Source of the DNA: Thermococcus sibiricus MM 739
Lineage (GTDB): Archaea; Methanobacteriota_B; Thermococci; Thermococcales; Thermococcaceae
Length of the DNA: 64,000 nt
Assembly (NCBI RefSeq): GCF_000022545.1
Contig: NC_012883.1
Span: forward strand, 860,276 to 924,275
Reading direction: 5' to 3'
The position numbers and the translations under genes are program-made. Positions 46,773 through 54,938 of the stretch are shown piece after piece; within the stretch, counting starts at the first letter, position 1; the number at the start of each line of letters is the position of its first letter. The notes beneath the pieces are model-generated. The model ran no database searches. It was not told the DNA's origin and worked only from the letters and a program-made list of their open reading frames with translations.

Positions 46773-48068
46773 ATGATGATTGAAAAAATTTATTGCATGG
46801 ATGTAAAGCCTAAAATGGAAGGAGAAAGAGTTAAGCTTGCAGGCTGGGTTTATAGAAAAAGAGAAGTTGGTAACAAAGTGTTTATAGTATTGAGAGACTC
46901 AAGTGGAATAATTCAAACCATATTTATGAAAGACTTGAGTGAAGATGCATATGAAAAAGCAAAGCAAGTGGGAATAGAATCAAGCGTTATTATTGAGGGA
47001 ACTGTAAAAAGTGACTCCAGAGCCCCAACCGGAGTTGAAATTCAAGCAGATAAAATTGAAATACTCCAAAACGTTGAATTCTTCCCCATCACAAAGGATG
47101 CAAGCGATGAGTTCTTACTCGACGTGAGGCATTTACACTTACACTCACCAAAAGTCGGGAGTGTAATGAAGGTCAAAGGCACTTTAATGCAGGCTGCAAG
47201 AGAATGGCTACTCCAGGATGGATGGTACGAAGTCTTTCCCCCAATCCTAGTTACTGGAGCCGTTGAAGGAGGAGCCACACTCTTCAAACTGAAATACTTT
47301 GATAGGGAGGCCTATCTCAGCCAATCGGCCCAACTCTACCTCGAGGCCGCAATATTTGGCCTCGAAAAAGTTTGGAGCTTAACACCAAGCTTTAGGGCTG
47401 AAAAGAGCAGAACAAGAAGACACCTTACCGAGTACTGGCATTTAGAACTTGAAGCCGCTTGGATGGATTTATGGGATCTCCTTGAGGTGGAGGAAGAACT
47501 TGTAAGCTACATGGTTCAAAGAACGTTAGAACTTAGAAAGAAAGAAATTGAAGAGTTTAGGAAAGACTTCACAACCCTCAAGAACAGTGAACCACCATTC
47601 CCGAGAATAAGTTATGACGAAGCTATTGACATTTTACAAAGCAAGGGAGTTAAAATCGAGTGGGGAGAAGACATGGGTGCGGATGAGGAGAGGATTCTAA
47701 CACAAGAGTTCGACAGGCCATTCTTCGTCTATGGTTATCCAAAGCACATAAAGGCATTCTACATGAAGGAGGATCCCGAAGACTCAAGAAAAGCATTAGC
47801 TGCGGACATGCTGGCCCCAGAAGGCTATGGTGAAGTGATTGGGGGATCTCAGAGGGAGGATGATTATGAGAAGCTTGTTCAGAGAATACTCGAGGAGGGC
47901 ATGGACCCAAAGAACTACGAGTGGTACCTTGACCTTAGGAAATACGGTAGTGTTCCACACAGTGGTTTTGGTCTTGGGCTTGAAAGATTGGTAGCTTGGG
48001 TTCTCAAGCTTAACCATATTAGATGGGCCACACTATTCCCAAGAACACCATCCAGAATTTACCCCTAA
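46773..48068 (+). CDS. asnS: Asparaginyl-tRNA synthetase
   Basis: A 431-residue class IIb synthetase. N-terminal OB-fold anticodon domain (~14-105; VKLAGWVYRKREVGNKVFIVLRDSSG), then the catalytic core with motif 2 (TPSFRAEKSRTRRHLTEYWHLELE) and motif 3 (HSGFGLGLERLVAWV). The LAPEGYGEVIGGSQRE loop and the short form favour AsnRS over archaeal AspRS. ATG follows GGAGGTG; a second ATG is adjacent. Confidence 0.93.
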   Translation: MMIEKIYCMDVKPKMEGERVKLAGWVYRKREVGNKVFIVLRDSSGIIQTIFMKDLSEDAYEKAKQVGIESSVIIEGTVKSDSRAPTGVEIQADKIEILQNVEFFPITKDASDEFLLDVRHLHLHSPKVGSVMKVKGTLMQAAREWLLQDGWYEVFPPILVTGAVEGGATLFKLKYFDREAYLSQSAQLYLEAAIFGLEKVWSLTPSFRAEKSRTRRHLTEYWHLELEAAWMDLWDLLEVEEELVSYMVQRTLELRKKEIEEFRKDFTTLKNSEPPFPRISYDEAIDILQSKGVKIEWGEDMGADEERILTQEFDRPFFVYGYPKHIKAFYMKEDPEDSRKALAADMLAPEGYGEVIGGSQREDDYEKLVQRILEEGMDPKNYEWYLDLRKYGSVPHSGFGLGLERLVAWVLKLNHIRWATLFPRTPSRIYP

Positions 48069-48138
48069 AACCCCTTTACTTTTAAATTTTCAAAAAACCG
48101 TAAGATTTATAAATGCAACCGAGCCCAATAAACTCCGA

Positions 48139-48324
<186 letters not shown>

Positions 48325-48351
<27 letters not shown>

Positions 48352-48440
48352 TTAGAATATATTAAGTAAAATTCCCGTTATCAATTTGAAAAAGTTTAAT
48401 TGGGAATATTTAAAAGAGGAAATGTACTAATTAACAATAG
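48325..48440. repeat. Imperfect ~117-bp direct repeat, copy A
   Basis: Aligns with 49752-49870 along its length (by eye about three quarters identical), from CAACTTTGTCTTTGA to TTAACAATAG. Both copies contain AATTCCCG/AATTCTTG, TTTAATTGG, and a TATA-like ATTTAAAAG stretch. Copy A lies directly before the GGTGA of the broken DUF6544 gene, so it holds that gene's promoter. Confidence 0.7.
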
Positions 48441-48449
48441 GTGATAAAA

Positions 48450-48927
48450 GTGAAAAAATGAAAAATCGTCAGCTGTTCTAGTCATTTTGGGAATGGTCCT
48501 TGCTCTGATGGTATCCTCTTATACTCTCGGCAGTCTCATGTTTACAAAAAAGGTAAAAGACGAAGCAAAGGAAATTTTTAGTGATAGTACAGAAATAAAA
48601 CCAGAAGTTGTTACTGAGAAGGATATCGAAGGATTGCCAGAACCAGTTCAAAGGTACTTAAAATACACTCAAATTATAGGCAAGGAGAAAATCAAAACTG
48701 TCAGGCTGAAACAGGGTGGATATTTCCGGATAAACGAGAATAAGTGGAGTCCAATACAAGCAGAACAATACTTTAATGTTGATGGTGTTGAGTTTATCTG
48801 GGTGGCAAAGACAAAATTTGCCCCACTGTTGTCAATATATGCAAAGGATGAATTTATTGATGGCGAGGGAAATTTGGTAGTCATGAGTTTATACCTGCAT
48901 CAAGCTGAATGTGAGGGAATGTTATGA
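48450..48927 (+). pseudogene. DUF6544 family gene, frameshifted and C-terminally truncated
   Basis: GTG at 48450 has GGTGAT upstream, but the frame stops after three codons (GTG AAA AAA TGA). Removing one A from the A6 run gives a continuous frame, through a transmembrane helix (SAVLVILGMVLALMVSSY), into family motifs: LPEPVQRYLKYTQIIGKEKI, VRLKQGGYFR, AEQYFNVDGVEFIWVAK, DGEGNLV. The stop at 48925 comes at about 150 residues, whereas relatives I recall are nearer 270-280, so the C-terminal half is missing. Stop overlaps the Nudix start. It may be decayed or carry a sequencing error in the A-run. Confidence 0.6.
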
Positions 48928-49391
48928 AACATAGGATAAGAGTCGCAGCCATAATTGTTAGAGATGATTCAATATTGCTTGTTAAGCACGTTCATCCAGA
49001 AACAAAATATGAATGGTGGGTACCGCCTGGTGGAGGAGTCGAAAATGGAGACAATTCTATCTTTGATGCCGCCAGAAGAGAAGTTTGGGAGGAAACTGGT
49101 CTAAATGTAAACGTGATTCCAGAATTTAAGTACATAAGAGAGTTTTTTGATAAGGAGAATAATACCCTAAATTTAGAAATATTTGTTGAAGCTGAAATTA
49201 TTAGCGGAGATTTAACAATTAAAAATGTTTGTGGAAATGGCAAAGATGAAGATTATATTAAATCAGTAAAATGGATCTCAAAGGAAGAAGTAGGCGAATA
49301 TGAGATATTTCCAGAAATAATAAAAGAAAAATCATTTTGGGTGAAAAGACAAAGTAAAGTTACTAAGTATCTAGGAAGGCAGACGAGTTAA
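48924..49391 (+). CDS. Nudix hydrolase
   Basis: A 155-residue protein. The Nudix box is complete: GGGVENGDNSIFDAARREVWEETGLNV, matching GX5EX7REUXEEXGU apart from one spacer detail. Hydrolyses a nucleoside diphosphate linked to another moiety; substrate unknown. ATGA overlap with the preceding broken gene. Within an AT-rich accessory region following tRNA-Arg, so probably acquired. Confidence 0.9.
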   Translation: MKHRIRVAAIIVRDDSILLVKHVHPETKYEWWVPPGGGVENGDNSIFDAARREVWEETGLNVNVIPEFKYIREFFDKENNTLNLEIFVEAEIISGDLTIKNVCGNGKDEDYIKSVKWISKEEVGEYEIFPEIIKEKSFWVKRQSKVTKYLGRQTS

Positions 49392-49488
49392 GAGAGCAAA
49401 AGACCTACAAACCCTCAGACGAACACATCGGAAGCACTAGAAACTTTTTTAAGATAGAATTTACATGCTATAGGAGGAGGTGATTAAA

Positions 49489-49656
49489 ATGATGCTACTT
49501 GTTACGTACATTATAATCTTGTTGGGAATATTGTTGACTCTATTTGGTGCTTTAAAAAGAAAAGAAACTTATGGAAAAGTTCTATTAGGCGTAGGAATAA
49601 CAATTACGATATTAGGCATATGTTTTATTTATGTAATTACCCTACCTTTAAGGTGA
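49489..49656 (+). CDS. Small two-helix membrane protein, 55 aa
   Basis: A strong ribosome site GGAGGAGGTGAT precedes ATG 49489. The 55-residue product begins MMLLVTYIIILLGILLTL, has a short basic loop ALKRKETYGK and a second hydrophobic helix GVGITITILGICFIYVI. Helical hairpin in the membrane; no family recognised. The strong Shine-Dalgarno supports a real gene in spite of its size. Confidence 0.62.
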   Translation: MMLLVTYIIILLGILLTLFGALKRKETYGKVLLGVGITITILGICFIYVITLPLR

Positions 49657-49766
49657 AGAAATGCGACGAAATAGCAGACGAGATATCTAAGACCGCTTTT
49701 TCTCAAGGATATGCTCCAATAATAACGGATAAAAAGCCTCACTATAATACCCAACTTTATCTTTGA
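49653..49766 (+). CDS. Short ORF (37 aa), possible gene remnant
   Basis: GTG at 49653 overlaps the stop of the small membrane protein (GTGA) and opens 37 codons (VKKCDEIADEISKTAFSQGY...) to TGA at 49764. Its end, TQLYL-stop, lies within repeat copy B, and copy A encodes a similar TQLCL-stop in the corresponding frame. It may therefore be the 3' tail of a larger gene that was duplicated with the repeat. No function. Confidence 0.3.
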   Translation: MKKCDEIADEISKTAFSQGYAPIITDKKPHYNTQLYL

Positions 49767-49870
49767 CAAACTTCATGCATTCTTTGAACATTAATAAAAT
49801 TCTTGCCATCACATTGGAAAGATTTAATTGGAAAGATTTAAAAGGAGAAAATTTACCAATTAAACAATAG
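49752..49870. repeat. Imperfect ~117-bp direct repeat, copy B
   Basis: Partner of 48325-48440, same orientation. It ends with TTAAACAATAG and lies upstream of the 53-residue ORF and nucleotidyltransferase gene. Its ATTTAAAAGG could act as TATA box for them. Confidence 0.7.
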
Positions 49871-49898
49871 TGAAACTATCTGCAAGAAGATAGTTGGA

Positions 49899-50060
49899 AT
49901 GGGCACGCAGAAATCAGATAACGCAGCATATACGCTACGAGCTAATGCCATTGCCCTTCGGGATATTGCTCACTACGATCGCAACGTCATATATGCTGGA
50001 ATGTTATACACTATTGCTTCAATTCAATTTGCATTAAAATACTTGAGGGTTGGAAGATGA
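49899..50060 (+). CDS. Small protein, 53 aa, coupled to the nucleotidyltransferase-fold gene
   Basis: ATG at 49899 to TGA 50058-50060, overlapping the next start as ATGA. The product (MGTQKSDNAAYTLRANAIAL..., then RDIAHYDRNVIYAGMLYTIASIQFALKYL) has a polar start and an amphipathic or weakly hydrophobic helix in its second half. No clear ribosome site is present, so the true start could differ. The coupling makes it a candidate partner (for example an antitoxin-like or accessory subunit) of the downstream protein; this is inference. Confidence 0.45.
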   Translation: MGTQKSDNAAYTLRANAIALRDIAHYDRNVIYAGMLYTIASIQFALKYLRVGR

Positions 50061-50746
50061 ATGTAAAAATAGAGGAAACTACAAATCATATTGAATATGT
50101 TATTAAAGATGTTCCGTCTCAATATCATGATACATTAAAACATTACTTTTTTACACAAAATGAAGATCAATTTGTAAAATCATATAGAAAGGATACATTT
50201 ATGTTTCCACACAATATTAGTGAAATAGAGTCAAGATTTTCGAAACATCTAGTAGAAATGTTGGAAATAACAAATGGCAATAAGTCTATGGATTGGGAAC
50301 TTTCGCTTAGTAGAACTATAGAAATATTAGATGAAAAGAATATCAAATGGTGGTTAGCAGGGAGTACAGCCTGTGCAATAAGAGGGATTAATATAAAACC
50401 TCGAGATATAGACATTATGACATATAAATCTGAGATTTCTAAAATTAAACATGCTTTTAAAAATTATATAATAGAACCTTTTCATTATATTAATGACTGG
50501 GTCGTGAGTGGGTTTGGTGTAGTCTTTATTGAAGGACGAGTAGACATAGCTTTTGATCCAGTGGAAAGTTGTGATGATAATGGAAGACTAGATTTTGGAT
50601 ACTATGCATCAAATAATTTAGAGACTATCCAATGGAAAGGTAAGCAGATTAAAGTACCACCAGTTGAATTACATATTAAATCAAATGAAATACGGAGAAG
50701 AACTGAAAGAGTTAAGTTAATTAAAGAATACATAGAAAAAAGGTAG
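50057..50746 (+). CDS. Nucleotidyltransferase-fold protein
   Basis: A 229-residue AT-rich gene. WWLAGSTACAIRG (Gly102-Ser103), PRDIDIM with Asp117 and Asp119, and the third acidic RVDIAF (Asp163) form the minimal catalytic set of the polymerase-beta-like nucleotidyltransferase superfamily. The N-terminal ~80 residues are of unknown type, and the end is basic (EIRRRTERVKLIKEYIEKR). Such proteins include toxins, antibiotic adenylyltransferases and sugar-activating enzymes. Coupled to a 53-residue ORF and followed by a TIM-barrel gene 25 bp downstream. Confidence 0.75.
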   Translation: MNVKIEETTNHIEYVIKDVPSQYHDTLKHYFFTQNEDQFVKSYRKDTFMFPHNISEIESRFSKHLVEMLEITNGNKSMDWELSLSRTIEILDEKNIKWWLAGSTACAIRGINIKPRDIDIMTYKSEISKIKHAFKNYIIEPFHYINDWVVSGFGVVFIEGRVDIAFDPVESCDDNGRLDFGYYASNNLETIQWKGKQIKVPPVELHIKSNEIRRRTERVKLIKEYIEKR

Positions 50747-50771
50747 AATCTTTTAAAAGGAGGATTTGTAC

Positions 50772-51557
50772 TTGCTAAATTCGATTTCAATCTGGAATTT
50801 TATTGATGAAGAGAATGACATAGTTGATTTGACAATTCTCTTCACTGAAAATGGTTTTGATGCTGTTTCTTTTACACCTGAATCAATTTTTAGATTGAGT
50901 AAATCTAAGATTAGCAAATTGAAATCAGTTATTGATGAGAAAAGGATACCTGTTACTATTCATGCAGATTTTAACATATCAACAAATGAAATTGATAAAC
51001 TTTTCGATATATTCGATAATTCACTAAAATGTATTTCATTAGATCCGAGATGTAAAATAGATCAGGACGGCAATTTTTTTGAATCTTTAAATGTAATAAA
51101 AACTTTAGAGTATCTTATTGATAAAACTGAAAGTAAAGGGATTTTGTTTGGACTAGAAGATTTCCCATTAGATTCAAACGCATTAAAAAACCATTCAAAT
51201 CAAATGCAAAGAATATTAAAATGTCCGAGATATGGTATATTATTAGATCTAGGCCACATGAATTTAAGAATAAATAATCATGCATATTTTAAAAATAAAG
51301 GAATAATCAAATATATAACGGATATTCCCGTTAAAATTATTGAGTTACATGTACATGATAATGACTCATTAGGAGATAAGCATATGCCTCCTGGTAAAGG
51401 CGTATTGGATTATAATACCGTAGTTAATACATTGAAAGAATTAAAATTTAATAGTATTGCAACACTTGAAATAGCTCCAAAAAGATATAATTCTACACCA
51501 ACAATGGAAATAGAATCAGCTATTCAAGGAGTTCAATTTTGGAGAAACATGTATTAA
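50772..51557 (+). CDS. Xylose isomerase-like TIM-barrel protein
   Basis: About 261 residues. Candidate metal/catalytic residues appear where expected in the AP-endonuclease-2/sugar isomerase superfamily: HADFN (His64), FGLEDFP (Glu129), LLDLGHMN (Asp159, His162), ELHVHDND (His193, His195, Asp197), HMPPGKGVLDY, and ATLEI (Glu233). Either a sugar (phosphate) isomerase/epimerase or an endonuclease IV-like enzyme. TTG 50772 is selected because AGGAGGA lies 7 nt upstream. Low GC like its neighbours, consistent with transfer. Confidence 0.8.
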   Translation: MLNSISIWNFIDEENDIVDLTILFTENGFDAVSFTPESIFRLSKSKISKLKSVIDEKRIPVTIHADFNISTNEIDKLFDIFDNSLKCISLDPRCKIDQDGNFFESLNVIKTLEYLIDKTESKGILFGLEDFPLDSNALKNHSNQMQRILKCPRYGILLDLGHMNLRINNHAYFKNKGIIKYITDIPVKIIELHVHDNDSLGDKHMPPGKGVLDYNTVVNTLKELKFNSIATLEIAPKRYNSTPTMEIESAIQGVQFWRNMY

Positions 51558-51621
51558 ATATTGTAGATAAAATTCGTTAGGCGAAATTGGTTAATTGAAC
51601 AGGAGTAGTTATAGGGCTTTA

Positions 51622-51750
51622 GTGGAAATACACGAGATGAATGATACAGACGAATCCTTTGTTGGAACATGTACACATGTCAATGATGATCTAAAGGTCT
51701 CCCTGGGTAAATATGCTGAGCTGGACCCGTTACTGAGCCTTTTGCTTTGA
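51622..51750 (+). pseudogene. Degenerate coding fragment, possibly from an acetyltransferase
   Basis: A 42-codon open stretch (VEIHEMNDTDESFVGTCTHV..., stop at 51748) sits in the 246-bp gap between the TIM-barrel gene and hycI. FVGTCTHVN is faintly reminiscent of archaeal GNAT proteins that continue for more than 100 further residues. No ribosome site was seen. The match is from memory only and could be wrong. The remainder of the gap has no other visible feature. Confidence 0.25.
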
Positions 51751-51803
51751 TACCTTAACGAAAAAACAGAACATAAATGAAAACTCCATATTATTGCCAA
51801 ACC

Positions 51804-52277
51804 TCAAATCTCCGCCAAAATTCTTTCCAAAATGTTAACGAGCCTTTCTGCACTATCCTTAAGCTCTCTGCTCATCTCAACAAAAAGCCCGGTTTGCTTT
51901 GGCTGGGCTCCTATTAGAATGAACCTGGAATTTATGTTTTGCTTTAGATAACCAACCAGAAGCTTTAGGGGCATCTTGTGGGTTGAAAACGCCTCTCCGA
52001 GAGTTCCCTCGGGATCGGCCAAAACTATCTCACCCGGCTTTCCCTCAAAGTGCACTGCATCTATAAAGACCACATGGGAGGGATTTTCCCTTATTATCTT
52101 ACCAGCGTAGCTTTCCGGCATTTCGCCACAGTTCAGAAAAACCACTTTTTGATTAGAAATCCTTTCTTTCAATTTTTCAACAACATAAACTCCAAAAGCA
52201 TCATCTCCTCTAGTATCGTTTCCAATCCCACAAATCAGAACCCTCTTAGCATCTTTAAAAAATTCCTCTAACTCCAT
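51804..52277 (-). CDS. hycI: Hydrogenase maturation endopeptidase (HycI/HyaD family)
   Basis: A 157-residue protease trimming the C-terminus of a [NiFe] hydrogenase large subunit after nickel insertion. Seen: CGIGNDTRGDDAFGVYVVEKL (the GNxxxxDDG-like motif with the nickel-sensing Asp), NCGEMPESY, VVFIDAVHFEGKPGEI and FSTHKMPL (His ligand). It ends the hypA-hypB-hycI unit. The hydrogenase genes themselves are outside this window. Confidence 0.92.
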   Translation of the reverse strand: MELEEFFKDAKRVLICGIGNDTRGDDAFGVYVVEKLKERISNQKVVFLNCGEMPESYAGKIIRENPSHVVFIDAVHFEGKPGEIVLADPEGTLGEAFSTHKMPLKLLVGYLKQNINSRFILIGAQPKQTGLFVEMSRELKDSAERLVNILERILAEI

Positions 52278-52298
52278 TCAAACCACCATAAATAAAGA

Positions 52299-53024
52299 TT
52301 AAAGGGAATCAGCAACTCTTTCAATCTTTTTGGAGAATTCACTTTTCAATAGCTCCTCAACATTGCCGACTTTCTCGTCCAAGTCTTTGTAAAGAGGAAT
52401 TCCAACTAAATAAGGAACATTGAACTCATTGGCAATTTCCTCAATGTCTTTTTCTTCATCCAGCTTTAAATTCTCCACAAGGCCAACTATCTTGAACTTC
52501 TGCTCTTTTAAGAGTTCAATTAGTTTTTTAATCACATTAATGGCAAGCTTTGAAGGGGTTGCAACAACTATGAATTCTCCCTCCTTAAGAAACCTCAAAA
52601 TATCTAAAAATTGATCTCCCATTCCTGGAGGCATGTCAATGACAAGGAAATCAAGCTCATCCCATCTTGTTATTGCCAAAAGCTCTATTAAAGCATCGCT
52701 TATTTCCATTCCTCTCAATGGGGTGGGCTTATCCTCAGAATAATAAACAATGCTCATAAACTTAATTCCATGAACTTCCGGGGGGATTACTCCTCTATCT
52801 TCCTCTGGAAATTCTTTGGGTTCAAAGCCAAGAATGACATGGTCACTGGCCCCATGGAAGTCCAGATCAAGAAGACCAACTTTATAACCTTTCTTTGCAA
52901 GAACTAAAGCCAAGATAGTAGAAACCATTGACTTCCCTACCCCCCCTTTTCCACTCACTACTGGAATAATCCTGTTTACCTTTTCGAGCCTTGCTTCAAT
53001 GGCCTTTATCCTTGGGTCAATCAT
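52299..53024 (-). CDS. hypB: Mrp/MinD-type ATPase, HypB-like nickel-insertion factor
   Basis: A 241-residue P-loop ATPase: VSGKGGVGKSMVSTILAL (deviant Walker A), GLLDLDFHGASDH, FLVIDMPPGMGDQ (Walker B region). Mrp/NBP35-like by fold; in Thermococcales the ATPase adjacent to HypA takes the place of the GTPase HypB and works with HypA to deliver Ni to hydrogenase. The context (4-bp overlap with hypA, hycI 22 bp downstream) supports this over a general Fe-S carrier role. No CxxC near the C-terminus, as in that subgroup. Confidence 0.88.
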   Translation of the reverse strand: MIDPRIKAIEARLEKVNRIIPVVSGKGGVGKSMVSTILALVLAKKGYKVGLLDLDFHGASDHVILGFEPKEFPEEDRGVIPPEVHGIKFMSIVYYSEDKPTPLRGMEISDALIELLAITRWDELDFLVIDMPPGMGDQFLDILRFLKEGEFIVVATPSKLAINVIKKLIELLKEQKFKIVGLVENLKLDEEKDIEEIANEFNVPYLVGIPLYKDLDEKVGNVEELLKSEFSKKIERVADSL

Positions 53025-53437
53025 TCATCATCACCCTCAACTTTTATTGCTGCTAAGTAGACTCCTCTTCCTTTTGTAACTTCAAAGTCTCTACTTCCAC
53101 AGTTTGGGCAAGCCAAAAAGGCGTGAACAACTTCTGGTATGAAATGAATATCCTCCTTTATTGTCTCGTTAAAGCTTTCTTTTACATCTTTAAGCTTCCA
53201 TTCATTTCCACAGTTTCTACACTTGAATTCTGCTTCTTCAATAATAAATTCGAGTTCTGCTTCCTCTGCAATCGTTCCCTTTTTTATCTCGTTAATAGCA
53301 AACTCTAATATTTCCTGATTAACATCTTGAAGTTCCCCAAGAGATATCCTCATTGCAAGTACTTTTTCTTTCCCATGTTGTCTTGCAAACTCGATTGCAG
53401 TCCTAACTATACCATCAGCAAGTGCCCATTCGTGCAT
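53021..53437 (-). CDS. hypA: Hydrogenase nickel incorporation protein HypA
   Basis: A 138-residue metallochaperone. The N-terminal MHEWALADGIV supplies the Met-His-Glu nickel site; the zinc ribbon has CRNC and CPNC pairs separated by an insert of about 35 residues (DVKESFNETIKEDIHFIPEVV), a long loop typical of the Thermococcales protein. First gene of the operon, with an extended SurR site and TATA upstream. ATG follows GGAGATAGA. Confidence 0.95.
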   Translation of the reverse strand: MHEWALADGIVRTAIEFARQHGKEKVLAMRISLGELQDVNQEILEFAINEIKKGTIAEEAELEFIIEEAEFKCRNCGNEWKLKDVKESFNETIKEDIHFIPEVVHAFLACPNCGSRDFEVTKGRGVYLAAIKVEGDDE

Positions 53438-53467
53438 TCTATCTCCTCCAAAAGAATCTAAACAAGG

Positions 53468-53502
53468 GGGTTTATAAATGGTGATGTTTTGAACAAAGTG
53501 TT
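53468..53502 (-). promoter_or_regulatory. hyp operon promoter: TATA box and extended SurR site
   Basis: The sequence GTT-TTG-AAC-AAAGT-GTT at 53486-53502 fits GTTn3AACn5GTT exactly. The minus-strand TATA box TTTATAAACC occupies 53468-53477, so the site lies just upstream of the core promoter, suited to activation by reduced SurR. Confidence 0.8.
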
Positions 53503-53515
53503 AAAAAGAAAAAGA

Positions 53516-54892
53516 TCAGTGCCACGTAATAGTTTTGTGCTTAACCTTCCCGGCAAGGGCATCCTTTAATGCTTGCTCCATAATCTCCAAGCCCTTTTCT
53601 GCAATTTTTTTCGTTATTACAAGCGGCGGCGTTATTCTTATAACGTTTCCAAACATACCATAACTCGGCAAGATAAGACCAAGTTCAAATGCCCTCCAGC
53701 ATATCTTCCCAGTCAAATCCGGATTGGGAACCTTGGTATTGGGCTTCACTATTTCTGCACCTATCATCAGGCCCTTGCCCCTAACATCTCCAATGACATC
53801 GTAGCTCTCCTTCATCTCAAGTAGGCGTTTCTTTATGAACTCTCCAACCTTCAGAGCGTTCTTAAGGAGGTTTTCCTCTTCTATTATTCTAAGGGTCGCA
53901 TATGCAGCTGCTGAAATGACCGGGTTAGCGGCTGGAGTTAACAGTGCAGAACCGCTTGTCATCTCCATGAGGTGGGCTTTTCCGATTACTCCGCTAAGTC
54001 CCATTCCACTGGCCACGCCTTTTCCAAAGGAAATAAAATCGGGCTCTACTTCAAACCACTCACTTCCAAACCACTTCCCTGTCCTTCCAATTCCTGTCTG
54101 CACCTCATCCATTGCCAAGAGAATTTCCCTCTCATCCAACACTTTTTTGAGCTCTTTGAAGAAGTTATCCGGTGGGACTACTATTCCAGCATCTCCTTGA
54201 ATAGGTTCAGCTAGGAGGATACTCACTTCATCTGGGGGTATAACGTGAGCAAAAACGTAATTCTCGAGATAGTCCAAGAAGGCATTTATTAACTCATCAG
54301 GCTCTTCATATCCATCGATATTCCAGACATTTCTATAAGGATTTGGGTATGGGATCCAGACTACATTTGGAACTAACGGGGAGAAGCCTCTTTTTTGTGA
54401 GCTCTGGAAAGCAGCCACCGAGGTTGCTCCATAGGTTTGCCCATGATATGCTCCAATAAACGCTATGATCCATGGTTTTCTTGTTGCAAAGCGAGCGACT
54501 TTCATGAGCAGATCAATGGAATCGCTCCCACTTAATCCAAAGAGGATTTTTGGGTTCTCTATTGGAGATTTCTCGGCCAAAATTTCTGCAACTTCTATCG
54601 CTCTTTTGCTGTAAGTGTAGCCGATCATCGAGTGCTGTATTTTTGAAACCTGCTCCTGCACTTCTTTAACCAACTTGGGATGAGCATAACCTGTTGAAGC
54701 TGCAGCGGCTCCAGCTAAAAAGTCTATGAAAACATTGCCATCTACATCTTCTATCAAAGCCCCATAACCCCTCTCGGGCACAACGGGAAAGAGTTTAACG
54801 CCCAAACCTTGAGAAATCACCCTTTTTTCTCTTTCTACAAGCTCCTTGGCTTTTGGCCCAGGAGGAGTAACAACCAGCTTTGGATACTCCAT
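53516..54892 (-). CDS. Class III PLP aminotransferase (4-aminobutyrate/ornithine aminotransferase-like)
   Basis: A 458-residue fold-type I enzyme: DVDGNVFIDFLAGAAAASTGYAHP, FGLSGSDSIDLLMKVAR, GAYHGQTYGA, AEPIQGDAGIVVPP, LAMDEVQTGIGRTG (Asp to the PLP nitrogen), and SFGKGVASGMG with the Schiff-base lysine. Thermococcales members of this group act as omega-aminotransferases or as amino acid racemases, which sequence alone does not separate. It precedes a Na+/alanine symporter on the same strand by 46 bp, suggesting work on imported amino acids. Confidence 0.88.
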   Translation of the reverse strand: MEYPKLVVTPPGPKAKELVEREKRVISQGLGVKLFPVVPERGYGALIEDVDGNVFIDFLAGAAAASTGYAHPKLVKEVQEQVSKIQHSMIGYTYSKRAIEVAEILAEKSPIENPKILFGLSGSDSIDLLMKVARFATRKPWIIAFIGAYHGQTYGATSVAAFQSSQKRGFSPLVPNVVWIPYPNPYRNVWNIDGYEEPDELINAFLDYLENYVFAHVIPPDEVSILLAEPIQGDAGIVVPPDNFFKELKKVLDEREILLAMDEVQTGIGRTGKWFGSEWFEVEPDFISFGKGVASGMGLSGVIGKAHLMEMTSGSALLTPAANPVISAAAYATLRIIEEENLLKNALKVGEFIKKRLLEMKESYDVIGDVRGKGLMIGAEIVKPNTKVPNPDLTGKICWRAFELGLILPSYGMFGNVIRITPPLVITKKIAEKGLEIMEQALKDALAGKVKHKTITWH

Positions 54893-54938
54893 TTAGATCA
54901 CCTCATAAAACAATAAAAAGTTAAAAAGTGGGAAGAAA

